Assembly: GCA_030268105.1 (NCBI GenBank)
Contig: BSDZ01000078.1
Coordinates: 4,453,001-4,517,000 of the forward strand
Direction of reading: 5' to 3'
DNA from: Volvox africanus
Taxonomy: Eukaryota > Chlorophyta > Chlorophyceae > Chlamydomonadales > Volvocaceae
DNA: 64,000 bases
Shown piece after piece: positions 1 through 11,822 of the stretch (position 1 is its first letter; each line of letters starts with the position of its first letter). Both the position numbers and the translations under genes were made by a program. A model generated the notes under the pieces. That model ran no database searches. It had not been told where the DNA came from and saw only the letters and a program-made list of their open reading frames with translations.

Positions 1-993
1 TTATTGAGGTTGAGTATTTCATCCGTCTTCTGCTTGACGTAAATCTGCAGCTCTGTCCGCACTTTCTCTGCCAGTTCACTGCATCGGCGTTGGTGGTCTT
101 TCAAATCAGCATTAGTGGCGGACAGCGTCGCGTGTCGCAGCAGGAGGTCCGACACCTCCTGGTACTCGTCTGCCACCTCCAGAACTGATTCCAGGTACTG
201 CTGGTACCTGGCGGTGCGTTATTCGACAGCATCATGTTCATGCATCGCAAGTCAGCAGTACGGCATGACTATTCCGTGTGAAGCGAAAAGCATGTGGGTT
301 TTAGTGTGTGAAGGAAGATGTAACTGCTTGTGTGTGTGGCAAGGGGCTTCGAGAGCTTGGACTTGCGTGGTGCAGCAAATATGTTTTATGTTTGCGACGA
401 CGTGTATCCAGAAGAAGTAGGTGGGGTTGCCGGCGTTGAGAAGGTACGTTATGCGCCGTGCTGGGGAGAGGCGCATCCTTTGAGCAATTCTTGTGTCGAC
501 CGTACGCACTGTGTCGTGCACCCTTTGGTAAACCCACACGGCTGCATAGGACGTTGGGTTTCCATCCCCGACACCCAGCCGCCCCAAAGCGGTTTCCCCT
601 TCTCCAGGTGTCAACCCGTACCGCATGTTCTTCTCAAGGACCTCCAGAATTCGATCCTTTTCCGATTTAAGCTCCTCCAGAACATCCGTTAGCTGCTCGA
701 TTTCCTTCTCCTTCTGTAGCCGAGCTTTAATCTCGTCCGCTGCTTTTTTCTCTGCCCGTGCACGCTTGGAGTCATTCTCCTGGAGGAATTTGCTGAATCG
801 AATAAGCGATTCTTGCAGCTCTAGGTCCTTAAGCTTCAATGCTTCCTCCCTCCGCTTGAAGACTTCCTCTTTACGGTTGAAATCAAGCTTTTGCGCCTCT
901 AAAGCCTCCTGCACCTCGAACATTTGTCGACGCTTCTCCAGCAAACGTGTTGCTGGAGATACATGGTCGAGCACCAATGTTTGTGGAAGCATC
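1..993 (-). CDS. CFAP73: CFAP73/CCDC42-family ciliary coiled-coil protein (partial)
   Basis: Two exons are visible, about 993-622 and 207-1; the gene runs off the left edge, so the C-terminus is missing. The donor at 621/620 and the acceptor at 209/208 join in phase 2, giving an uninterrupted run from EKNMR into YQQYLESV. The protein is almost entirely coiled coil and carries the family pattern LLEKRRQM, FLQENDSKRARAEKKA, a charged KEKEIEQL stretch and YQQYLESVLEVADEYQEV, as in the DUF4200 proteins CCDC42 and CFAP73 (Chlamydomonas MIA2). In that alga MIA2 pairs with CFAP100/MIA1 near the base of inner-arm dynein I1/f and affects its phosphorylation and beating; that role here is inferred from family. 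The start is unresolved: ATG at 993-991 is possible, but an acceptor-like TTGCAG just upstream and an ATG at 1105 suggest another 5' exon, whose phase I could not reconcile. CCDC42 versus CFAP73 cannot be separated on this fragment. Confidence 0.75.
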
Positions 994-2260
994 CTGCAAG
1001 CATAGCATGCTGAATAAGTCGATGCAAAGCACCCTGGCCCAAAATTAACCGAGCATCCGCGACCCACTTTGAGCGACCATTTGCGCTACCTTCACTGTCT
1101 TCCATTTCTTCTAACACTATAATATCGTTATGATGCAACTTCGGTTTCAAAGGATTGTGCACCGCCTATCCCCGCAACCCTGAAAAATTTGGATTGCCAA
1201 AGTATGTATTAACCGTTACTGAGATACCGTAATTTCTGTCATCACACTGGTAGATAGATGATCAAATAGCTGCTCAATATCGACAGTTCTTATCCTTTCA
1301 TTTAATACGACGAGGCTGCTGGCATAGTCAGCCGAATCAATGATGATTTAGCTTATCATTACGGCCTCTGGATTGACACCTCGCCATGACAACCAGCAGC
1401 ACTAGCACTAACCATAAGCCGTACACAACGAGGTAACGCCATCTGCGATGAGCCTAGATATTAGCTTATTATTTCATCTATGGAGGTTTCGTAGGATATT
1501 TCTACAAGTATGAATTGACGTTACGTTGTGTAGGTTGTACATCTGGCCTGGCGGAGGTCGGTGCCCAGGCTGTCGTTGTCACAGTTGCTCCCAGCAAACA
1601 AGTATTGCCGAGAAGACTGAGAAGCAGCAAATAAATACTTCAACGTACTTTTGCAGTTTGAAGAGTTCTTCGCTTTGCGTTATTGTGTTTGGAATAGTTC
1701 AACACCTATGAAGCTTCAGAACAGTGCCGGAATCATTGTTGTTACGTAACCGAAGCGACACACCCAGAGACCCATTTACTTACACGACCCTCCACTAAGA
1801 AATATACTCGTATCATCTATTATAACCGTCTAATTTGCCACGTGATGTCCTCTGATATCATGCACGATGCACGTCGAGACGATCTTCAATGACGGGCTTG
1901 CCGGTAGCTCTCGTACAGTGACCGTGCGCGCTGCGCCGCATTGATTTCGTGCGGCCGTATCGTTGATGATAAAATAACATGACATTTTAGCTGCAGCAAA
2001 TAATTCAATACAGCTCATGCCTACTTTGGATTGGGTAGCTTGCAAAGCAACAAATCGACCGTTGCACACATCCGTAACCCTGTGTTACCCTGCCAGTTGA
2101 CGCGGCGTGTCTACGACGTTAAAGTATCCAAACCGCATCTAATATTGCGGTACTTCGCAGTAACAAAAAACGCGCAGTGAGGATTGCATTAGATTTATTG
2201 CTGGGCTTTGGAGGTTACTGATAGAGCGACGCCCAGGGACGAGTGGGGAATTTGCTGGCC
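994..2260. other. 5' region and spacer
   Basis: This stretch holds the upstream side of the CFAP73-like gene, with a possible first-exon ATG at 1105 on the minus strand, and then AT-richer sequence. I see no convincing coding exon, RNA gene or repeat between about 1110 and 2260. Confidence 0.4.
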
Positions 2261-4162
2261 ATGCACGCACATTGCCTCCTCCGTCTCTCCCGTGCCGGAA
2301 TCGCTAATGTACAGCAGCTATTCAGCAACTCTACCCTGCCGCCTGGCCGCTCGCGCTTCCCGCCGGACGCCTGGCACTCCCTCCTGCAACACGAGCAACA
2401 GTATGCCATGAACCCACATCTTGAAGTGGTCCCTCCAGCACCTCGCGCAGTTGCAACACTTCAGGACACCAATTGGCGCGGCAAAATCGTCGATATGCGC
2501 GATTTTGCAGATATACCGAGTGACGATGCCTTTGTTGGACAGCCGCGAGGCAGCTTCCGGGCTCAAGCCCCCAGCGCCTCTATCGGCGTTGCGGAAATGG
2601 CAGCAGCTCTGGCACTCGCCAGCTTTACTTCCGTCCATCCACCAGCCGTTGCTTCCTACACAAAATTCCCCCCGAGCATCCAGTCGCCGCTTCATTCGGT
2701 GTCTTTCCCGGTACGGCTTGTTTGTTGCTAGGATAGGACGTTTCATCTGCCATCATTTCCCGTATAAGTCCCGCACCAAGGCAACAGGACAACAGCATGA
2801 GTACTTTATACTAAGCAGTAAGTGTTGTTATAAATGTCGTATTATAAAAGCATCAGGCCTCGGCATTTAATTATCGCGCCGTGACTTGTGCACCGTACGC
2901 TGGGCAACCCTGGGTTGACGCTTGACGACCCTTCCGCTCGCCCCGCCTCACAGCTTCTGGAGGAGGCGTTTGGTGAGGCCCTCTTGGTCCATACTACGCC
3001 TCGCTGCTTCTGCTACGCCCCCCCCGTCCCCGCCGTACCTAGATCCACAACACCAGGCTACTCCCCTGCCTCCGAACCCCCCACGGATACAGCCACGGTG
3101 GTGCTCGCGAACACCAGCGGGTCCCTGGCGGACTCGGACAGCGGTCCGGGACTCGGCCATGTCCCAATGACGACCACCTTGACCGCCTCCACGAGCTCCA
3201 CCTCAGATGACGAGGTTCATCTCACCGCCGTCACTGCAGCGGCAGGCATCCCGTTAGCTGCCACTGCCGCCGACTATCTGCCGGCATCGCTGCAGCCACT
3301 CGTAACCCCTTCAGTTAAGGAGTATTGGCAAGGCGTCTCAGAGGCAGCGCTCGGCAACCGCCTCCATGCCACCATCTATGTCTCCCCCAAGGCTTGGCCC
3401 CATGTTGCACCCACCATCACGGCTATGGTCGGCGCAGACGGCCATGGGCCCGCGGGTCGGGTGCGCTTTGCGCTGGTGCCGCTAGGCAATGACTACGTGG
3501 TCCGCGCTAACGCCGCGCAAAACGAACAGTCCGATGGCAGCCGCGGCGGTGGTGCAGCCGCCGCCGCCGCTGCTTCCATGGAAGATATGGCGGCGCGGTT
3601 TGGCCTAGACGTGGCCTTGGCGGGGTGCGTCACGGGGCCCGATGGTCATGGCGTGAAGCGTCTGGATGTATGCCCCGCCATGGTAATTCGTGGCGGCTAC
3701 ATGGACAGCACCCGCAGCTCCGGAGGGGTTTGCCCCGCCTGGAGCATGCGGCAGGAACTCGATGCCCACGTGCGTCGCAACTTGATGTACAATCAGAGTC
3801 TGCTGTGATAGCCGCGCATTAGCAGACAGGTACGTATTCCCTCAGGAACAGCAGGAGATGGAATTTGTAGCAGATGCATGGCGCATCACAGCCATAGCAA
3901 CAGCTGCAGCGTGTGGAAGAGGCTGCAGAAGTGATTGTTTTCAGGCACAGCGCGCGGGACGCAGGAGAGGGCAGCGGTAAGTACCTGACAGGCTGAGTGG
4001 CGATGCTGCTGCTTCGGGAGGGGCTGCAGGAAGCACCGTGCGTGGGTCTGGATGAATGCCTCGTAAAAGTGGCCGTATGTCTGGAGGCAGGGCTGCCAGT
4101 TGACAGATGCCGCGCGAGGCAAGCTGGGAGAGAGCTTTCGGGTGGCGATGCGCAGAGAATAG
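2261..4162 (+). CDS. Unrecognised four-exon protein (hypothetical)
   Basis: I do not recognise this protein. A phase-consistent model is exons 2261-2710, 2954-3769, 3898-3976 and 4107-4162 (467 codons including stop). The introns start GTACGG, GTGCGT and GTAAGT and end CACAG, CATAG and GACAG. The start ATG at 2261 opens a basic-hydrophobic N-terminus (MHAHCLLRLSRAGIANVQQL) that could be an organelle transit peptide. The middle exon has an Ala/Thr-rich linker followed by a more ordered part (HATIYVSPKAWPHV, RVRFALVPLGNDYVVRANAA). The C-terminus is helical and charged (QRVEEAAEVIVFRHSARD, GKLGESFRVAMRRE). Alternatively exon 2 reads on to a stop at about 3806-3808, ending YNQSLL. Codon quality and splice phase support a gene; the exact exon set is an inference. 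Confidence 0.42.
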
Positions 4163-5502
4163 AAGATGCAGGATGGACAGCTTAGCCAAGGACCTTGAGC
4201 TGGCGCACTTTGTGTACGGATTTGCACTGGAGCAAAGTCCGGTGCATGGAGGGGAGGGTCGACTCACGCATGCAGGGAAAAATGAGATTGTGCATCAGAT
4301 GTGCCTGGACGATACGTATGGACCTGCCATAGTATAGGAACGTTTGCCCAGACATTTATTACTGTTTCGGGGACCCTTTTGCAAAAAGATGTACTTTGAC
4401 ATCTTCCCAATGGCAACGGTCATGAGTAATTTGGCAGTTTGGATTGTCACGTGGCCTTATGAGCGATATTGCTCTATCCGCACTGAATTCTTTCATAGGT
4501 GTTATCTCCCTTGACTATTATTAACTTTATTTTTCCTAACGGATCATGCATTGGAGTCCTGTCTTGGCAACACCGCCATATTGGCAAGAGCAGCAGGACC
4601 GACGACAGCGACTTGCTGATGTTGCTGCGTTTCCTTACTTCTTTCCTGTCTAAGCGGGCGCACTGCCAACGGCACCCTGGCAGCAGCCGTCTGCAGCTAG
4701 TCGGTATTTACGTAATACCCTTGCGAGTCCTTAGCCTTCGTGACGGGTTGACTTCTCTGTCATTATGACGGAGAACGTACTCGTGTGCTGGATTCTTTTT
4801 CATGCATTTGCGAGAGATGTAAGATTACAAGGTAGTTCGTTGGAGGAATGCATGGACAGCTCGCAGATAGGCAAGAGGTGCACATACGCCCACAGTGCTG
4901 CATGGATAGAGTTTCTGGCCATTCTGTTGTCTGATCATGCTGATTCTATATGCTATCGTTATTTCTTAGGCACATTTCAACACACGTGGTGTGGATGTTA
5001 AGCTGCCGTGGCCAGCAGGCCGTGCCTCTTGCGACCGGAGGCTGTAACGTGCATGCCCCTGCTGATTTCGGACATTAGGTTCTCGTATCGTTTCTTGGGT
5101 CGCTCGCTACAGATCCGATGGGGCCTAGCTAGCGCTGCCGTATACCATCATTAAGCCTGTCCAGTACAGTGCATGTACCATCTATCGTACAGTGCATGTA
5201 CCACTTTGCCGTCTTTGGAATTTGGCAGCCTGCATGTACGTACTCTTTTAAGTACTTGCTGCGGTGTCTTGAGTAATAATGGGTGGTAACTGCATGCACC
5301 TTGTGGAAGTGGACCAGCTGGCGGCAGCGGCCAAGTCGCTCGGAGAATGCTTGCTTGAGAAAGCGAATGTTTGAGAAATGTTGCCAATTTAGTGCATTAC
5401 TGCACGGTCTTTCTTCGTTGGATTCTAGTCGTTATATATTTAATCATTCACTGCACAGCCGATGGCATTAATAGTAATGCTGGTATCGTTTGCATGGTCA
5501 GT
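4163..5502. other. Spacer left of the CACTA element
   Basis: No gene is supported here. A short open frame on the plus strand ending at 4337 has protein-like composition (LELAHFVYGFALEQ) and could be an alternative 3' exon of the preceding gene. Around 5155-5205 a short motif with GTACAGTGCATGTACCA is repeated twice. The stretch ends at the TGT target duplication (5503-5505). Confidence 0.35.
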
Positions 5503-5505
5503 TGT

Positions 5506-5544
5506 CACTATAACAACAGATTCGTGCGTTAGGCTCGCGTTAGG
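5506..5544 (+). repeat. Left terminal inverted repeat of the CACTA element
   Basis: It begins CACTATAACAA and continues through TTCGTGCGTTAGG to CTCGCGTTAGG. It matches the reverse complement of 9774-9811 except for two or three bases after position 11 and one single-base gap. Confidence 0.92.
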
Positions 5545-5895
5545 CTGCGTTAGGGCGCGTATGTGTGCGTTTTGTGCGTTAGCGGTTGCGTTAGCCTAAC
5601 GCGAGCCTAACGCAAAGAAATAGAAAACTGGACAGAACGTCTGTTATAGTGCGTCGTTTTCAAGTTCGTTTAAATGAAAACAATATTTATAATGATTATA
5701 AAAGTTCCCTGTAATTTTTATTACGTTTCGTGGTGCTCGAAAATCGGGGGCTTGCGTATGTTCTAACGCGAGCCTAACGCAAACCTAACGCACGCGATCG
5801 CAAACCTAACGCACGCGTTAACTTTACGCAAACAGCTTGCGTATATCTTGCGTACAGTGCGTTACGATACGCACGTAACGCACTGTAACGCAGTT
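5520..5895. repeat. Left subterminal GCGTTAG/CTAACGC array
   Basis: About a dozen copies of GCGTTAG(G) and its complement CCTAACGC lie in two blocks (5523-5620 and 5760-5895), with a non-repetitive spacer between them. The first block switches orientation at about 5597. Such clustered short motifs are typical binding sites for CACTA accessory proteins; that role is inferred. Confidence 0.8.
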
Positions 5896-7394
5896 TACTC
5901 AAAGTTTATGTAGATAGCGCATAATAATGTTCGGAGCACGGGTTTGCCGGATTTATTTAGTTTGCTTACTTGCTCTTATTGTGCAGTAGTCTCGAGACTT
6001 TGTGCATAAAATATCTTCAAAGTTAATTTCAATTTAGGATAGCGCTATGAATACTAGTCGTTGTACAAGAGATTGCTCTGGTGAACGCTTGTTAACATCG
6101 CTAAATCGCTACCATTATACGAATTTAGAATCTGTACATGTGGCTTACTTTATAACATAGAACTCTGAAGTGCCACACATGGCTGTTCAGGGCTACCTTT
6201 CTAATTATGGAAGGCTTTCTAATTATTGAGCAGCAAGCTGCCGGAGTTAGCAAGTGTGGGTAAGGACCGAGGAAATTTGGCAACAGCAAACCTTACACAG
6301 TAGCCAGGCAACAATCTTTCCAGATGGAGACCCAAACAAAGTCACCAAGAGCCACAGTTACACATCGAGCAGGCCCCAAAAATTAGATAGCCTTGTCTGG
6401 CAAGCATCATAGCAGCTTGGCGTATGTGTGAAAATTGACCATGAAAACGAGCATGTGTGAGAGGTACTCTATGACCCCAAGGCTTCCCCAATACAGACAT
6501 ATTGCAATGCAGAATAGTTCAATCGCTGCACGGGAATGAATAGTTCAACGGATTCACGCTACAATTTTCAGCACGGTCATTATTTTGTTATTGCATCAAA
6601 AACGTCATGCACATTCCTAACCAGAATTGTTTCATGGCTCCAGAAACTCCAAGCACGTGCCTAAGCCGATGACGGCGCTGTACTGAGGGCTGCCCAGAAC
6701 CCTTGCCTTCCATCCCATCCCGCTGGCCCTGGCTCCCAAGACGGGGCACATAGACGGGGCATCTCAAGTGCAAACGTTGCAATGGTGATTCTAAACATCC
6801 TCGTCACAATGAAGTCACTTCTCATTGCTACTAAAACCAGGAAGAGCCAAGCTTTGAGCCAAGCGGCTGCTGCCTTGGTCGATGCCATCTAGCACATCCG
6901 ATGCAATGTTGCCTTCTAGTGGTTCCCTTCCAGGCATGACACACTGAAAATGTTCCTGACTTTCAGGGGAAAAGTGTTTTCGGGATGTAAAGAGTTTCAT
7001 ACGGGACTTTCCATCATAAGCAGAAGGCGGCTCCATTCGTTACTGAAGCAATTATTATTTCTTTACAAATATATGATTAGCTGTTGATGCTGCAGAAATT
7101 ATACGTATGCTGCCTGCGCAAGCAAGGTTGTCCAATAGAACTGCTACTGTATGACATGGACGACCTGACGACTGTGTACAATGGGTGGCATTAAATGTAC
7201 ATATAAAGGATGTTGTAAAGCAGGGTTTCGAAACATTGTTGCTTACATGGGATTGATTGGCAGCCGCACAACCCTGGACGGAGTACGGAAGCACTACTCT
7301 TCGCTTTTAAGTAGTAAGTATGCATAAGATTTGTATTTTACTTTAACTAGTAAAAGAATAAGTTTTTTTCCTGCGTTTATTTTTGTCGTGTACG

Positions 7395-8763
7395 AAATAC
7401 TTTATTGCCACCAACCCGCAGAAAAACGGCCGAAATGACGTGCCATTAGGAACTCATAATGGGCGCCCTAGCAAAGGCCAAAAGCAGCCCGCGCATGGTG
7501 AAGATGCATCGATGATGGTGCTGGCTGCCAACGCAGCTAGCATACATCAGAAGGAGAAGGAGGTCAAGGCCGCTAGACACTGACAGGTTAGTGCAAATAC
7601 TAGTAGTACGGAGAGTGGATGATGGGGTGTGCAAATTACCAGGCGCGCTTAGCAAAATTATTGCTGGATGGGTGATGTACATTACGGATCTCATATACAG
7701 GGATGTACAGATCATTAATGTCCTTTAACCTGTTTTCTCCTTTCTGTCTTTTATATAATTGTTCCTATTCTCCCCAAACGTACTTCCTTTTTATGTAGGC
7801 AAAGAGTTCACAGCCCTCTACGACAAGGAACTCCAGCAGGAAAGCTAGGAACTCAAGCAAGGCGGCAGCAAAAAAGGTACAGCCCATTCATCCTGTCTTC
7901 CTGTTTTATTGAGCTGTAATTTTATGTTTCGTTATATTCTTTTCATTTGCTGTGTGCTTTGTCGTTTGATGTGCCATATGTTGATTTATTTTTCTCTTTT
8001 TTGATAGAAATTGTAAGCTTGTAATTTCTCAAATCATATATGTATGCTAACGTCGGCCCTTGAAGGTAACGAACGATGACGATGTGCGGCCATCCACGAA
8101 AGTGAGGCGACCAAGCACGGGCACCAAAAGAAAGGTACGAAATATTGAGGTCAGACATTACTTACTTTTTAATATAACCTTTTTATTACTACCAAGTCCC
8201 TTCACGTATTTTGGACCAGCAGGTGCCGTTGGAAGACAAGTCTACGGATGACGATGACAGTTACGACCACCAGGGACAGAAGGTAATTTCCTTAGTTCAG
8301 CTTATTATCTAAACTTCCTTCATGTTTGAATGTATAATTATAATATGTGTTGTTTTGACTGATAAAGGTCAAGAGTGTTTCGGAAGGTGTGCGATGTACA
8401 CGGGCACTACGTCAACGTAGGAGCTCAGGGAGTTAGCAGAAACAGGTAACAAAGTGTCCAAGTACATAGTACAGCAAATGAAAGACTATGCTTTTAGAAT
8501 GATTAGTGGTACTTAAAAGCACTGCCCACCCTAGACATGATTAAGATTATTGTAACCGGAAGTGATAATTGCTGAGTGGTGACAGCTTAATTTACATTTA
8601 TACATATGTATGTAAATAAGTATAATTTTCCTTTTCTAAACTTTTCAGGAGTTGCTTGAGGAGGAGGTGAGCGAGGACCAGAAGATTGAGGACGAGCAGG
8701 ATGACGCCACCACTGCGCCAGAGGAGGACGACAACAGAGAGAGTGAAATAGAATACTATTAGA
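7395..8763 (+). CDS. Multi-exon charged protein fragment carried by the CACTA element
   Basis: This is a weak candidate. Short segments with clean borders follow one another: a Ser/Lys/Arg-rich piece ending in AAAKK before GTACAG (about 7800-7877), VTNDDDVRPSTKVRRPSTG (8066-8135), VPLEDKSTDDDDSYDHQGQK (8222-8281), and a final acidic piece starting ELLEEEVSEDQK and ending ESEIEYY with a TAG stop at 8761-8763. Joined in phase 0 they give a basic then strongly acidic tail, as in a nuclear protein. The first exon is unclear and one alternative frame has an in-frame stop. It could be the end of a transposon-encoded DNA-binding protein (TNPA-like) or a captured host fragment. Confidence 0.3.
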
Positions 8764-9239
8764 TAGAACTAACATCTAACATGTTTGTTTCTAAGCTTAT
8801 ATTAGAGCGGGCTGCTAAATGTGCGGTGGCAGATGAAGTTAGGATGTATGTACCTAATGATGATTGAAATGATTGGTGCATGGTACAAATGATTATTGAA
8901 CTCATAAACAAATTTGATTGGCAGGATTGGATGTGTAGAAATTTGATTGTTTCGTTGAATTAATGCGTACTCACCAATGGCTGCTTACCTGGATGCTATC
9001 CGAATATTGAACTGTAAATTATTGCCTGGAATATTTTCATCTATCAAAACTGAAATCCTATTGATATTCTTCATAACAGCTACGTACATTATGACAGGAT
9101 AGTTTCCGTACACACAAAAATAATTCTGCAGCGGGTGGGCAAAACAGCAAACAATAACAGGAACGAGAACTGAAACAGTAAAGAAATAACCAGAACGACC
9201 AAAAGTAGTTGCAGTGAGCAAGAATGCGAGGCTGCCTCG

Positions 9240-9795
9240 TACGCAAAGCGAAAGTGGCGCGAATGTTGCTATCGCACGCGTAAGACCTTGCGAAAGCGTG
9301 CGAATATGTTAGTTACATGCGTTTAAAACTTTTACGCAACCCACAACTGCTACCTGTGTACGCATTATTCGCAGCATACGCAAGCATGCGTTAATGCGCG
9401 TTAATGCGCGTTAGGCGTGCGTATATTGTGCGTTAGAGAACTTTAACTTCCATGCACGCTATGTATTTTTGCTTGCGTATGGGTCTCTAACGCTTGCGTT
9501 GCGTTAGGCCTAACGCACACCTTAGAATCTATGTGGGTGCGTTTGACATTGCGTAAGTTCGCGTTAGGTTGCGTTAGCTAACGCAAAGTAAACGCAAACA
9601 TTTTCGTTCCCTCCCAAAAAAGTTTATTTGCGATTGCGTTAGGTGCGTTAGGATTGCGTTAGCGATACGCAAGCAATAACGCAATGCGTTTGATTTGCGT
9701 TAGGCTTTGCGTTAGCTCGCGTTAGTTCGCGTTAAGCTTGCGTTAGGCTTGCGTTAGGGGTCCCTAACGCGAGCCTAACGCGAGCTAACGCACGA
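9240..9795. repeat. Right subterminal GCGTTAG array
   Basis: About twenty copies of GCGTTAG or close variants (GCGTTAATGC, GCGTTAGCTAACGC) run mainly on the plus strand and switch to CTAACGC in the last 30 bases. The array is denser and longer than the left one, so the element's two ends are asymmetric. Confidence 0.8.
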
Positions 9796-9811
9796 ATTCC
9801 TTGTTATAGTG
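9774..9811 (-). repeat. Right terminal inverted repeat of the CACTA element
   Basis: Read on the minus strand it begins CACTATAACAA, then AATTCGTGCGTTAG and CTCGCGTTAGG, mirroring the left end. The TGT target duplication follows at 9812-9814. Confidence 0.92.
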
Positions 9812-9814
9812 TGT

Positions 9815-11822
9815 GATATATAGATATTACAGGCAGGGCAGCATGCATGGAGACGGTGTGTAGGTGTGACAACTGAACTCATTGTCTTTAACTGGATTCT
9901 GCTGGGTGGACATTGTTTCCGCTATGCGCATGGGTTTCATGGTTTCCACATCCCGCGCTTGTAACATATTATTTACTCAGGGGTCACTCACCGCCTGTAT
10001 TTCATCCCGTTGCTTGGGCCAACCACGCAGGTCCTTCCTTTCAACGTCTCACGTGTCATACCCTTACAAGTACAGGAACACACGCATTCACACCAATTAC
10101 GGCGGCTCGTTCATTACCAATGAATGAGTCGTCTAAATAATACAGCCAATGAGAACTATGCACATTCCAAGTATTCTCACTTCAAGCAAGCCGATGTGGC
10201 GCGTGTGTGCAGTAGCACAAAATACCGCGGGCTTAGGGGGGCATTAGTTAAGGGCGGACCTCTACCTAAGATACCCAATGTTCATCGATTAGTTATTTCA
10301 TCAAAATAACCAACACACCAGCTGTTGCACCTCAAGACTGCCGGTTAGGTCGCTCGTGTTCAAAGCATGTATAGCAGATAACAGAAACCAGTCTTAAACC
10401 AACACTGTGCATACACGCCATAGTGAAAATACATCTGGATATTATTACACCAGAACTACGGACATTACGCCAAGCCAAATACAGATGTAACGCCTAGCGT
10501 ATTCTGTAAATTATGTAATAGGTAGACTTCGCTGGCGTAATATTATGAATTACGGTTGTTGGAACGCTGCCCTCATCCCTTAGCTAGTGAACCCTGCCTG
10601 CCAACAATTGGCCGGGATGATTAAGTTTCATGAACCCTATTGAAGCCTAATTAGGTCTGCTGACTGCGTGACCTGTCAGACCTAACTAGCCCAGCAGCCT
10701 GTAGTTCATTCGTTGGCAGGGGGAGGCGGTTCTGTCCAAAAGCTTGATTTGCTGCACAGTCTGTATGTATGTGGTGGTGGGGCAGGTGGGATGAGGTGTG
10801 TTTGAGGGGGAGAGGAATGCGGGCGAGCAAGACCTGCAGGGGTTGTGAATATCAAAATCATGCACTTGCCATGTGCTAAATCCGAGCTTGTCGTAAATGC
10901 ATCGTGGAGCGTTTTGTAACCGGTCGAGTCCAATCACTTAGTGTCCTGGATACATGCCCCTCGTCGAATAAGGTCCTTGGCTTGCTGCCAGATGATTATA
11001 CGACGCAACGTCCGTAATACCCAATCAACAACCACTAACAGCAAAACACCTTGATACACCGGCAAAACAACGACCAAGTTGACACCAACAAAACAAGAAA
11101 TCAGTGGAAATCGATCGCAAACGAGCCTTACGAGGCGAGCTGGTGGGGCAGGACCCCCGTCACCAGCCACTCACCTTCCGCCACGCAAGCCTTTCACGAC
11201 GGCTCCAATCAACGTCTGCAACTCCACCACATGCCGTCACACACCCCGCCGGGCTCCCTGCAACCTTAAGTCCACACCTCCCGAACCCTTAAATCGCCCG
11301 ACAAAAGACATCAACTACGCACCAAGAGTAAGCAGCACACCACATGCAGCAATTCTTAGAGTTCCCAGCATATCACCAGGCACTCTGGGAGCAATCTTGA
11401 ACCCGCTCGCCACCCCGTGCGAGATCTATTTCGTTCGCATACACACCATTCCAGCTTCCTTTCCCAAAACATATAGGGGGGAGAGAAACGAATCAACGAG
11501 CGGAATGATAACCGGCCCCGCTGACGCGACGACACGACTCCCTCTGACGTCAAGGGCGTCTGGCACGACAGCTACAGATGGCCTCCTGCACTCGCCCCGG
11601 TTGCGCATTCTGAAATTTTTGGGGAACAAAACGCTGCTTCCAGGTCATTACATCCTACAATTCTTCACCACACTGTGGCCTAAAGAACTTCCGCAGTACA
11701 TTACAGACGTGCGCTGTGACGACAGCAAGATGCAACTTGGTTGGGCTTGCCGCCTGGGCGCCGATGAGTGATGACTCCTCAGGCCCAGTCCTTGGCGCCG
11801 CATCCGCCCCCACATGCGTACG
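9815..11822. other. Spacer between CACTA element and lipase 3' end
   Basis: No gene is supported. A 231-codon open frame at 11079-11771 on the plus strand has no recognisable family and overlaps the expected 3' UTR of the lipase. TTACA at 11701 and 11648 (TGTAA on the minus strand) fits volvocine poly(A) signals for the lipase transcript. Confidence 0.4.

Larger units (their letters stand above)
5506..9811. mobile_element. CACTA (EnSpm) DNA transposon, probably non-autonomous
   Basis: The element starts CACTATAACAA at 5506 and ends with the inverse, TTGTTATAGTG, at 9811. It is flanked on both sides by the trinucleotide TGT (5503-5505 and 9812-9814), the 3-bp target duplication expected of EnSpm/CACTA elements. 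The inverted ends continue for about 38 bp with a few mismatches. Both ends carry arrays of GCGTTAG-type motifs in both orientations, like the subterminal transposase-binding repeats of this superfamily. The 4,306-bp interior lacks a long frame and shows no tnp2-type DDE transposase. It does hold an intron-rich plus-strand coding candidate (about 7395-8763) and short minus-strand frames at 6588-7036, so it is most likely a non-autonomous or cargo-bearing copy mobilised in trans. The near-perfect ends and intact duplication suggest recent insertion. Confidence 0.9.

Noticed and set aside
1113..1126. CACTATAATATCG as another CACTA end
   Set aside because: Only the first eight bases match the element's tip, there is no GCGTTAG array next to it and no partner end.
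11079..11771. 231-codon plus-strand open frame
   Set aside because: No recognisable family, Thr/Pro/Arg-heavy composition, and it overlaps the expected 3' UTR of the lipase with its TGTAA signals.
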